Numbered from the stretch's first letter, positions 1-5,270 are shown. The stretch is 5,290 nucleotides of DNA from Candidatus Gottesmanbacteria bacterium RIFCSPHIGHO2_01_FULL_46_14 (GCA_001780895.1 MFJJ01000050.1:1-5290); one strand, 5' to 3'. The notes: generated by a model not told the origin, from the letters alone. Program-made: numbers and translations.

Positions 1-422
1 ACTCTCGTCTTCTGCCCAGCCGAGAGTTTTTGATATTGCCAATTGATAAACGGCGTGACCCCAAACTTTTCTGCAAGCTCTCGTATGCGCGCTTCTTTGT
101 TGTCCACTTGATACATGAACCCCATGACCAGCAGATTCTCCCAGACCGTGAGTCGCGGAGGGAGTTCGACGTAGGTCGAGGAGTAGTTGAGGTGTTGGTG
201 AATATATTCACTTGCCTCTTTGTACGATTTATCAAACACGCGTATTTCCCCTTTTGTTGGACTGATCAGATCGAGGAGCATAAAAATGGTCGTGGTCTTC
301 CCTGCCCCGTTGGGCCCCAAAAGTCCCACAATCTCCCCTTCGGCAACCGAAAAAGAAATGTTGTCAACAGCAACAAATGCACCAAATGATTTTGTGAGGC
401 TTTGTACCGAAAGAATCTCCAT
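1..422 (-). CDS. ABC transporter ATP-binding subunit, N-terminal part (gene continues past the left edge)
   Basis: The first 140 residues of an ABC ATPase that powers transport by a separate membrane permease at the cytoplasmic membrane. The Walker A motif GPNGAGKT is at residues 36-43, and the ABC signature appears as LSAGQ at 133-137, just before the window ends. Walker B, the H-loop and the C-terminus lie outside. The pattern (VAEGEIVGLLGPNGAGKTT, then LPPRLTVWENL) resembles ABC-2 type export ATPases (COG1131-like). By alignment to the usual Y-x-P-Q stretch, the Q-loop glutamine position is threonine 83 in NYSSTYVELP. The ATG at 422 gives the standard N-terminus MEILSVQSLTKSFG; no clear Shine-Dalgarno site precedes it. 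It starts 16 nt after the glycosyltransferase stop, so the two are probably cotranscribed. A glycan-export role is possible from context, but the substrate cannot be read; lipid or drug export are alternatives. Confidence 0.93.
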   Translation of the reverse strand, partial: MEILSVQSLTKSFGAFVAVDNISFSVAEGEIVGLLGPNGAGKTTTIFMLLDLISPTKGEIRVFDKSYKEASEYIHQHLNYSSTYVELPPRLTVWENLLVMGFMYQVDNKEARIRELAEKFGVTPFINWQYQKLSAGQKTR

Positions 423-438
423 GAAGCTAGTATAACGG

Positions 439-1557
439 TTAGGTGTGTGCTTCTACAAATTTCCGCAGCTCCTTCTGGAATCGCTCTTTTGAAAATTTCT
501 TGGCTTGAACTTTGCAGTTTTTGTCTAATCTCCCCAATTTGCCAAATTTGCCTAATGCTCTTACCAAAGATTCTACTGTCGGCTTGTCAAATAGTACACC
601 AGTTTTCCCGTCAACGACTGTCTCAAGGACTCCCCCCTGCGCTAACGCAATCACCGGTGTGCCGGCAGCCTCAGCCTCGACCGGTACCATGCCAAAATCC
701 TCATCAAGCGCGCAGAATATAAGTGCTTTGGCGCCTGAATAAAGTTTGGCGAGCTCTTCATCCGAAACAGATCCCAAAAACTCTACCGTCGGACCGGCAA
801 GAGCACGAAGATTTTTCTCTTCCGAGCCGGTTCCAACAATTTTTAGTGGTATCTTCAGTTTATTTGCAGCTTCTATTGCCAGATCCACACGCTTCGAATA
901 GGTTAATCTTCCCACGGAGAGAAAAAAGGCCCGGCCAGTATCAAGGCCCGGCCTTAAAGTACCCCAAGGCCGGGCCTTTTTCGGGCCTTGAGCAATGGGC
1001 GGATAGATAACGATTGAATCCCTGCGATAAAACTTCTGTACGCGGCGCTTCGTTTCTTCTGAATTAGCTATAAAAAAGTCTACTTTTTGGGCTGTATTGT
1101 AGTCGTATTGACGCAGAAAGAAGTTGATGATTGTCGCATAGACCCGCACCGGCCAGTATTTCTGTAAATTACTTCCCGTCGCGTAGCCATAAAGATTGCG
1201 CGGCGGATGATGGATGTAACAAATATGGACGGCTGATTTTTTAACGGTCACGCCCCGACACATAAACCAGCCACTCGACGAAATGACCACATCATAGCCC
1301 GATAAATCAAAGCTCTCCCAAATCTTAGGGGCAAAAAAACGAAGCGGTGAATGAAACTTCATAACAAGCCAATTCTGTTGCACCCAACTCGTTCTGATAT
1401 CCCAGTCGGCAAACCGCTTCCATTGCTCTCCCAACGCTTCTTTGTCAAAAAATGACGTATAAAGTGGCGCACTCGGCCACATCTCATGCATCGCCTCTAC
1501 CACCCGCTCCGCCCCACCATATTCTCTGAGATAATCATGAACTAAAGCGATCTTCAT
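439..1557 (-). CDS. GT4-type glycosyltransferase (GT-B fold)
   Basis: A 372-residue, full-length retaining glycosyltransferase that would move a sugar from a nucleotide donor onto a glycan or lipid carrier at the inner face of the membrane. The acceptor-side N-terminal domain begins MKIALVHDYLREYGGAERV, with the glycine-rich loop of GT4 enzymes. ICYIHHPPR is at 112-120 and YPP at 185-187. The donor domain starts near LSVGRLTYSKRVDLAIEA (213-230). The EX7E motif of the family spans E286 to E294 (EDFGMVPVE), followed by AAGTPVIALAQGGVLETV. There is no signal peptide or membrane span. The linker at 190-211 looks about seven residues longer than usual and is encoded by a palindrome cluster. Near the C-terminus (336-344) is a triple GK(F/L)-type repeat. 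The start at 1557 keeps the conserved N-terminus but has no Shine-Dalgarno site. hicA ends 16 nt upstream and an ABC ATPase follows. Mannosyl- or related transfer is plausible, but donor and acceptor are unknown. Confidence 0.95.
   Translation of the reverse strand: MKIALVHDYLREYGGAERVVEAMHEMWPSAPLYTSFFDKEALGEQWKRFADWDIRTSWVQQNWLVMKFHSPLRFFAPKIWESFDLSGYDVVISSSGWFMCRGVTVKKSAVHICYIHHPPRNLYGYATGSNLQKYWPVRVYATIINFFLRQYDYNTAQKVDFFIANSEETKRRVQKFYRRDSIVIYPPIAQGPKKARPWGTLRPGLDTGRAFFLSVGRLTYSKRVDLAIEAANKLKIPLKIVGTGSEEKNLRALAGPTVEFLGSVSDEELAKLYSGAKALIFCALDEDFGMVPVEAEAAGTPVIALAQGGVLETVVDGKTGVLFDKPTVESLVRALGKFGKLGRLDKNCKVQAKKFSKERFQKELRKFVEAHT
526..552 (-). repeat. Three degenerate 9-bp tandem units inside the glycosyltransferase gene
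   Basis: On the coding strand the units read GGCAAATTT, GGCAAATTG and GGGAGATTA. They encode GKF-GKL-GRL at residues 336-344. Because the unit is a multiple of three, gain or loss of a copy would keep the reading frame. The region falls in the C-terminal helical part of the protein, away from the catalytic EX7E motif. The units are short and imperfect, so this may be only a low-complexity basic stretch. Confidence 0.5.
922..990 (-). repeat. GC-rich palindrome cluster inside the glycosyltransferase gene
   Basis: Plus-strand GGCCCGGCC occurs at 928-936 and 945-953, its complement GGCCGGGCC at 968-976, and a partial CGGGCCTTG at 982-990. Three exact pairings are possible: 943-955 with 966-978 (13 bp, 10-nt loop), 923-936 with 968-981 (14 bp), and 942-950 with 982-990 (9 bp). 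They share arms, so the first two exclude each other. In the minus-strand transcript the 14-bp stem ends in a run of six U (927-922), like an intrinsic terminator, yet it lies mid-gene. The DNA is translated in frame as roughly residues 190-212 (GPKKARPWGTLRPGLDTGRA), the linker between the two GT-B domains. It could be a small palindromic element tolerated in the linker, or a structured mRNA region. Confidence 0.8.
1517..1557 (-). repeat. Direct repeat copy A: functional 5' end of the glycosyltransferase gene
   Basis: The first 41 nt of the glycosyltransferase, encoding MKIALVHDYLREY and two bases of G14. It matches 2131-2171 at 35 of 41 positions in the same orientation. All six differences fall in synonymous codons, and identity stops in codon 14 (GGT here, GGC there). 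The two copies flank the hicBA cassette. Confidence 0.88.
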
Positions 1558-1573
1558 GGAGATAAAAAAACTG

Positions 1574-1798
1574 TTACAACACTTCTATTAGCTGATCCAC
1601 AGTCAGTTCAGCTTGTCGAAGTATCGTTCGAAGCGTCCCCTGAGGTATTGGTTTTGGATGCACCGCCACTTGGGTCCATCTCCCATCTGGGTGAACAAGC
1701 CGTATGTGACTACCACGGCTTCCCGTTTTGGAAAATCCTAATTTCGACAATGCCCGGAGAAGCTCCTTACTTTTTACATTCCGTGGCAGTTTCGTCAT
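1574..1798 (-). CDS. hicA: HicA family mRNA interferase toxin
   Basis: A 74-residue protein of the HicA/YcfA family, a small double-stranded-RNA-binding-like fold that cleaves mRNA and halts growth when not neutralised by HicB. The N-terminus NVKSKELLRALSKLGF is the first helix with the usual LGF turn. It is followed by TGSRGSHIRLVHPDGR (25-40), where H31 in GSH matches the conserved catalytic histidine of the family. The tail has HPKPIPQGTLRTILRQAELT (47-66), the typical final strand and helix. All core elements are present, so it looks intact. The start at 1798 overlaps the hicB stop by 4 bp (ATGA), so translation is probably coupled to the antitoxin, which keeps toxin made only with antitoxin. 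It ends 16 nt before the glycosyltransferase start. Whether it acts as a toxin in this host cannot be told from sequence. Confidence 0.93.
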   Translation of the reverse strand: MTKLPRNVKSKELLRALSKLGFSKTGSRGSHIRLVHPDGRWTQVAVHPKPIPQGTLRTILRQAELTVDQLIEVL

Positions 1799-2073
1799 AC
1801 CGCAAGAGTCACTCGGAGATTGATCGGGGCTTTCACGCTAGCAGAAGCAATGATTTGTTGCTCAATATCATCAACCGGAACTTCTTTTTTCCCTTCTGCC
1901 AATGCTTCAACCGCAAGTTCAATACCATCTTTGATGCTCGTCAACACATCTTCAACCGTGTCGCCGTAGTCAGATATGCCCAGCGTCGGGCAAAACCCCA
2001 CATAAACACGCGACCCGTCCTCGGAGGTCTCCGGTTCAATGATGATGCGATAGTTCAAAACATTCTTCTGCAT
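1795..2073 (-). CDS. hicB: HicB-like antitoxin (UPF0150 domain)
   Basis: A 92-residue antitoxin of the HicB family, which binds HicA and masks its catalytic histidine. The HicB core covers about residues 7-66: YRIIIEPE, VYVGFCPTLGISDYGDTVEDV with the conserved P-x-LG turn, then an amphipathic helix ending near EALAEGKKEVP. After the core is only a short tail (IIASASVKAPINLRVTLAV). No ribbon-helix-helix or helix-turn-helix DNA-binding domain, as in longer HicB proteins, can be seen, so self-repression by the usual route is uncertain. Antitoxin precedes toxin. The ATG at 2073 lacks a Shine-Dalgarno site, and a candidate -10 lies only 8 nt upstream, which would give an almost leaderless transcript. 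Its first bases overlap the frame running out of the glycosyltransferase remnant, which stops at 2055. Confidence 0.92.
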   Translation of the reverse strand: MQKNVLNYRIIIEPETSEDGSRVYVGFCPTLGISDYGDTVEDVLTSIKDGIELAVEALAEGKKEVPVDDIEQQIIASASVKAPINLRVTLAV

Positions 2074-2081
2074 ACATTGGT

Positions 2082-2110
2082 AGTATACGCTAACGTCGTA
2101 ATTCGGGCAA
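2082..2110 (-). promoter_or_regulatory. Candidate sigma70-type promoter for hicBA
   Basis: On the minus strand, TTGCCC (2110-2105, 4 of 6 to TTGACA) and TATACT (2087-2082, 5 of 6 to TATAAT) are separated by exactly 17 bp. Transcription would start around 2076-2074, at or next to the hicB ATG at 2073, so the mRNA would be leaderless or nearly so. This fits the lack of a Shine-Dalgarno site. The -10 contains the palindrome GTATAC, but no longer operator is evident. Short motifs like these also arise by chance. Confidence 0.42.
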
Positions 2111-2130
2111 ACCGAAAAATTACATGGAGG

Positions 2131-2171
2131 CCATATTCTCGTAGATAATCATGAACCAATGCAATTTTCAT
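2131..2171 (-). pseudogene. Truncated glycosyltransferase 5' end (direct repeat copy B)
   Basis: An ATG at 2171 opens the reading frame MKIALVHDYLREYG, identical in its 14 residues to the start of the intact glycosyltransferase at 1557. Similarity ends abruptly at about 2131. The frame then continues with unrelated codons (LHVIFRFARITT and on) to a TGA at 2057-2055, inside hicB, giving a 38-codon ORF. The purine-rich bases before the ATG (GATGAGA) are a weak ribosome-site candidate. Seven of the 14 codons differ from copy A, all synonymously, so the copies diverged under protein-level selection rather than arising as a recent insertion duplication. It is best read as the stump of the original or of a paralogous gene left after the hicBA cassette arrived. 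A leader peptide role for hicB is possible but less likely. Confidence 0.82.
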
Positions 2172-2206
2172 TCTCATCTTGTTTTCTTTTCAAAAAGACA
2201 ACTCTT

Positions 2207-2235
2207 GTTCTATCTAACTAATAGATATTTATCAA
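2207..2235 (-). promoter_or_regulatory. Weak candidate promoter upstream of the glycosyltransferase remnant
   Basis: Minus-strand TTGATA (2235-2230, 5 of 6 to TTGACA), a 17-bp spacer and TAGAAC (2212-2207, 4 of 6 to TATAAT) would start transcription near 2200, about 30 nt before the remnant ATG at 2171. It could be the old glycosyltransferase promoter, now read into hicBA. The stretch is AT-rich, so chance matches are likely, and it overlaps the open tail of the small upstream ORF. Confidence 0.25.
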
Positions 2236-2311
2236 CATAATGACCAATGGCGTCGTAAAATGACGCACCAAAAACAACAAGTGATCCTGGTGGATACGGT
2301 CTGTGATCTAT
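2210..2311 (-). other. In-frame open extension after the TGA of the small ORF
   Basis: Directly after the stop at 2314-2312 the same frame stays open for 33 codons to a TAG at 2212-2210. It reads protein-like: IDHRPYPPGSLVVFGASF, then YDAIGHYVDKYLLVR. An acidic and proline-rich run (NPDTPD) joins IDHRP across the stop, as if a single protein of about 100 residues had been cut by one substitution. A stop-free run of this length is not rare by chance, so the support is the sequence character only. No other gene is seen between 2210 and the remnant at 2171. Confidence 0.4.
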
Positions 2312-2512
2312 TCAGTCCGGTGTATCTGGGTTAAACGGTACGATATGAAATACCCAACCGTTGATTATCACCGCTATTGCTTCGGGGCGAGAATCACCCG
2401 CATCCATGAAATAATCTCTGATAGTATCATCTGCATCTCTATAACAATCTGGTCCAAGTCCTAATCGATACAACGTGTACCCTGCACAGTTTGATTCACT
2501 ATTTCCTACCAT
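2312..2512 (-). CDS. Small unrecognised protein with Cys and His motifs, possibly truncated by a nonsense mutation
   Basis: I do not recognise this 66-residue ORF. It starts 2 nt after the exonuclease stop, with no Shine-Dalgarno site, so translation would depend on coupling. Visible features are SNCAGYTLYRLGLG (7-20) with C9, a second cysteine at C23, an acidic middle (RDADDTIRDYFMDAGD), and a hydrophobic strand AIAVIINGWVFHIVPF (45-60) with H56. It has no signal peptide or membrane segment. An NC-x-GYxLYxLG helix followed later by a strand with a histidine recalls the layout of small cysteine-hydrolase-like folds, but this is only a resemblance and C9/H56 are not shown to be catalytic. The frame stays open past the TGA for 33 codons, so the gene may be a recent pseudogene or the stop may be a sequencing error. 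Confidence 0.55.
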   Translation of the reverse strand: MVGNSESNCAGYTLYRLGLGPDCYRDADDTIRDYFMDAGDSRPEAIAVIINGWVFHIVPFNPDTPD

Positions 2513-2514
2513 AG

Positions 2515-3432
2515 TTAGACTAACGTCAATTGTTCTTCTTTTTTGTTTTGTGGTTCTTGAGAGATTGTTTTTTTAGATCTCGATAGCTTCTTCTCTCCTT
2601 GTGTAAGCCGCTTGACGAGTGACGGGAAATGGAATTCTTCGAGTTTTTCCCGTACTTGCGGGGTGTCAAGCGTTGTGATGGAGGGCAGCTCGCCAACCTC
2701 CACCGGCGCATTGGTGCGGATCGTCGCCAGGTCTTTAGAGAGAAATGCGTTTTCTTTACCCTTCAATAATTTTTCCGTCAACGCATCGCTTTTGTATAAC
2801 TCCTCTACGCTCCCGTACCTGGCAATGAGTTCCACCGCAGTTTTGGGACCAATGCCGGATACCCCCGGGTAATTATCCGACGGATCACCCATGAGGGCTT
2901 TGAGATCAGGTATAAGCTTCGGCGGCACCCCCATCTTTTCCTCCACCTCTTTCTCTCCATACACCTTCCCCTCCGAAAGTCCCTTCGTCGGCATAAAAAC
3001 TTTGACGCCCCGATTATCATCCACAAGCTGCAAAATATCCTTGTCTCCCGTGACAATAATGACTTCACCGCTGATTTTTCGGCACACCGTGCCTATGACG
3101 TCATCGGCCTCAAACCCGGCTGCTTCATATATGGGTATGCCAAACGCACGCACAATATCTTGAACCTTTGGAATTTGCGAGGAAAGTCCTTCTTCCATCT
3201 CCGGCCGCTTGGCTTGATACTCTTTATACAATGACTTTCGAAACGTGGGTTCCGGCCGATCAAAGGCGACTGCCATGTGTGTTGGTTTTAAATCGCCAAA
3301 GAGTTTAATGAGCATCGAGGTAAATCCATAGACCGCATTGACGAGCGTACCATCGGGGGTCGTGAGTGGTGGGAGGGCGTGGTAAGCGCGATGGAGCATT
3401 GCATTGCCATCGATGAGAACAAAGCGGTTCAT
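2515..3432 (-). CDS. Stand-alone 5'-3' exonuclease (polA N-terminal / flap nuclease type)
   Basis: A 305-residue cytoplasmic nuclease equivalent to the 5'-nuclease domain of DNA polymerase I, which removes RNA primers and 5' flaps. The PIN-like core shows LIDGN with D8, VAFDRPEPTFRKSLYKEYQA with D58 and the arch basic residues, FEADDVIGT with E108, D110 and D111, and VTGDKDILQLV with D130 and D132. The DNA-binding helix-hairpin-helix is at 182-199 (GDPSDNYPGVSGIGPKTA) with D183 and D186. All expected metal-binding acids are present, so it should be active. The protein ends after the domain in a Lys/Gln-rich tail (from about 280), where polA would continue into the 3'-5' and polymerase domains; no polymerase follows. 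The start overlaps the ftsH stop by 4 bp (ATGA), implying coupled translation. A seven-A run (2574-2568) encodes part of the tail. Confidence 0.95.
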   Translation of the reverse strand: MNRFVLIDGNAMLHRAYHALPPLTTPDGTLVNAVYGFTSMLIKLFGDLKPTHMAVAFDRPEPTFRKSLYKEYQAKRPEMEEGLSSQIPKVQDIVRAFGIPIYEAAGFEADDVIGTVCRKISGEVIIVTGDKDILQLVDDNRGVKVFMPTKGLSEGKVYGEKEVEEKMGVPPKLIPDLKALMGDPSDNYPGVSGIGPKTAVELIARYGSVEELYKSDALTEKLLKGKENAFLSKDLATIRTNAPVEVGELPSITTLDTPQVREKLEEFHFPSLVKRLTQGEKKLSRSKKTISQEPQNKKEEQLTLV

Positions 3433-5270
3433 GTCAACTTATGTGCTTCGGATCGTGCCTTAAGACCGCCCATGAGTTTTTCGAATTCTTCGCCTTCTAA
3501 TGTTTCTTTTTTTACGAGCTCTGCTGCAACTTCATCAAGCTTCTTCTTGTTTTTCTTGAGGATTTCGGCTGCTTTTTTGTAGCCTTCTTCGAGGAATTTT
3601 TTGACTTCCCGATCAATTGCCGACTGCATATCCTGAGATATGGTATTTTGTTCCATGTAGGCTTTCCCCCACTCGGTCACATCCATCTGGGGACCGAAAT
3701 TGATTGGTCCAATATCGCTCATTCCAAATTCCATCACCATGTAGCGGGCAATGCGTGTCGCCTGATCAATGTCATTGGCAGCGCCGCTCGTCATTTCGTT
3801 AAAAATGAGCTGTTCGGCGGCTCTCCCGCCCATCATTGTTGCGATTTCTTCAATCAAATGAGACCGTGTTTCGTGGAGACGATCTTTCTCCGGAGGCGTC
3901 AGCGTATACCCAAGCGCCATACCACGGGAGACAATCGAGATTCGGTGAACCATATCCATGTTGGGGCTAAAGTAGGAAACGATCGCGTGCCCGGCTTCGT
4001 GATATGCGGTCATTTTCCGGTCCAGATCGCTCTGGAGTCGCTTTTTTTCCGGGCCTAACTTTACCTTGGTTGCAGCCTCTTCAAGATCACCCATATCAAT
4101 CTCTTTTTTGTTTTCGCGGGCCGCTAAAATCGCTGCCTCATTAAGCATGTTTTCGATATCAGCGCCGGAAAATCCGACGGTGCGTTTGGAGACTTTGTCC
4201 CAGTCGACTGTGGGGGCAAATGGCTTACCTCTGGCATGAATCTTCAATATGTCTTTCCGACCAGCCATATCCGGAAGATCCAAAACCACTCTTCGGTCAA
4301 ATCGTCCAGGCCGCAGAAGTGCAGGATCAAGGAGATCACCTCGATTGGTCGCGGCAATAATCATAACAGCAGTATTGGGTTCAAATCCGTCCATTTCGAC
4401 TAAAATTTGATTCAAGGTCTGTTCGCGCTCATCATGTCCACCCATAATCCCAACGCTTCGCATCCTGCCGATTGCATCGATTTCATCGATAAATATGATG
4501 GCTGGCGCATTTTTTTTGGCCTGGGCAAACAGATCGCGTACGCGCGCGGCTCCCACTCCAACAAGCATTTCCATAAATTCACTCCCGGCAATGCTATAAA
4601 AGGCTGTCTTTGCTTCTCCGGCCATGGCTTTGGCAAGAAGTGTTTTCCCCGTTCCACTGGGTCCAACCAGAATTACTCCTTTGGGAGTCCGCGCACCAAG
4701 CGCTTTGTATTTTGCGGGATTTTTCAAAAAATCAACGATTTCCTCTAGCTCCTTTTTCGCCTCATCAACACCCGCAACATCGGCAAACGTCGTTTTTGGC
4801 AGGTCCTTACTCCAAATCCGCGCCTTACTTTGACCAAAGGAAAAAATATTATCTTGCGCTCCCCGTGCCTGACGGAAGATAAAAAGAAAAAAGACAACCG
4901 TGAGAACGAGCGGCAAGACATTGGAAATCAGGCCCATCCACAGCTGACCGATGCTCATGTCTTTAACGTCAATTTCTACAGTTTTGGGATCCACGCCGCT
5001 CGATTCCAATACGCGGACTAACGATTCCTGCGGCTCTTTATGGGATACAAATTTGCTCCCATCTTTATAAAGGACGGTCAACTTGGTCTCTTCGACTTCT
5101 ATTCTCTGCACTTGCCCATTTTTGACTTCAGACACTACGGTAGAGAGTGGTTTTTCCGGCAAGTTCGTCGCCCGCTCGGAAATGCTACTGATTAGGGAAA
5201 AAAGCATGAATCCGACAAACAGCGCAAGAACGATATTTTTGAGGTTAAAGTTCAAACGGAACTCAAACAT
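3429..5270 (-). CDS. ftsH: ATP-dependent zinc metalloprotease FtsH
   Basis: A 613-residue membrane-bound AAA+ protease that forms a hexamer, pulls damaged or regulatory proteins from membrane or cytoplasm and degrades them. Order: membrane segment at about 12-29; FtsH extracellular domain at about 35-105 (LPEKPLSTVVSEVKNGQV); second membrane segment at about 112-132; AAA+ domain with Walker A GPSGTGKT (203-210; usually GPPGTGKT), Walker B IIFIDEID (258-266 region, D262/E263), pore loop MLVG (235-238), and second region of homology RPGRFDRR with arginine fingers R320 and R323; then the protease with HEAGH (424-428) and third zinc ligand D500. Length and domains are complete; the C-terminus lacks the long disordered tail of some homologues. 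The start at 5270 precedes the first membrane helix in the normal way; the upstream bases AAAGAAG touch the ATG, too close for a good ribosome site. Only 20 nt of upstream DNA is visible, so its promoter is unseen. The stop overlaps the exonuclease start. Confidence 0.98.
   Translation of the reverse strand: MFEFRLNFNLKNIVLALFVGFMLFSLISSISERATNLPEKPLSTVVSEVKNGQVQRIEVEETKLTVLYKDGSKFVSHKEPQESLVRVLESSGVDPKTVEIDVKDMSIGQLWMGLISNVLPLVLTVVFFLFIFRQARGAQDNIFSFGQSKARIWSKDLPKTTFADVAGVDEAKKELEEIVDFLKNPAKYKALGARTPKGVILVGPSGTGKTLLAKAMAGEAKTAFYSIAGSEFMEMLVGVGAARVRDLFAQAKKNAPAIIFIDEIDAIGRMRSVGIMGGHDEREQTLNQILVEMDGFEPNTAVMIIAATNRGDLLDPALLRPGRFDRRVVLDLPDMAGRKDILKIHARGKPFAPTVDWDKVSKRTVGFSGADIENMLNEAAILAARENKKEIDMGDLEEAATKVKLGPEKKRLQSDLDRKMTAYHEAGHAIVSYFSPNMDMVHRISIVSRGMALGYTLTPPEKDRLHETRSHLIEEIATMMGGRAAEQLIFNEMTSGAANDIDQATRIARYMVMEFGMSDIGPINFGPQMDVTEWGKAYMEQNTISQDMQSAIDREVKKFLEEGYKKAAEILKKNKKKLDEVAAELVKKETLEGEEFEKLMGGLKARSEAHKLT

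Noticed and set aside
30..389. 119-residue plus-strand frame opposite the ABC ATPase
   Set aside because: It is fully antisense to a gene with Walker A and signature motifs and shows no recognisable domain.
1558..2130. hicBA as a transposon with a target-site duplication
   Set aside because: The 41-bp repeats differ at six positions, all silent, so they are not a fresh duplication, and no transposase or terminal inverted repeats are seen.
1648..2148. 166-residue plus-strand frame across hicA and hicB
   Set aside because: It is antisense to both genes, whose minus-strand products match known families; its own translation looks random.
2192..2211. ACAAGAGTTGT followed by TTTTT on the minus strand as a terminator
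   Set aside because: The stem is four AT-rich base pairs with a 3-nt loop, too weak to call.
2247..2266. Inverted repeat GCGTC/GACGC as a terminator after the small ORF
   Set aside because: Only 5 bp of stem and no U-run on either strand.
3429..3431. Recoded TGA (Gly or Trp) across the genome
   Set aside because: ftsH ends in TGA at the normal C-terminus, overlapping the exonuclease start, and tryptophan is encoded by TGG throughout.
3648..4058. 136-residue plus-strand frame, rich in His and Cys
   Set aside because: It is the shadow of the FtsH protease domain; its His and Cys come from complementing conserved codons.
4407..4748. 113-residue plus-strand frame opposite the FtsH AAA+ domain
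   Set aside because: Antisense to the conserved Walker and pore-loop region, with no domain or start signal of its own.
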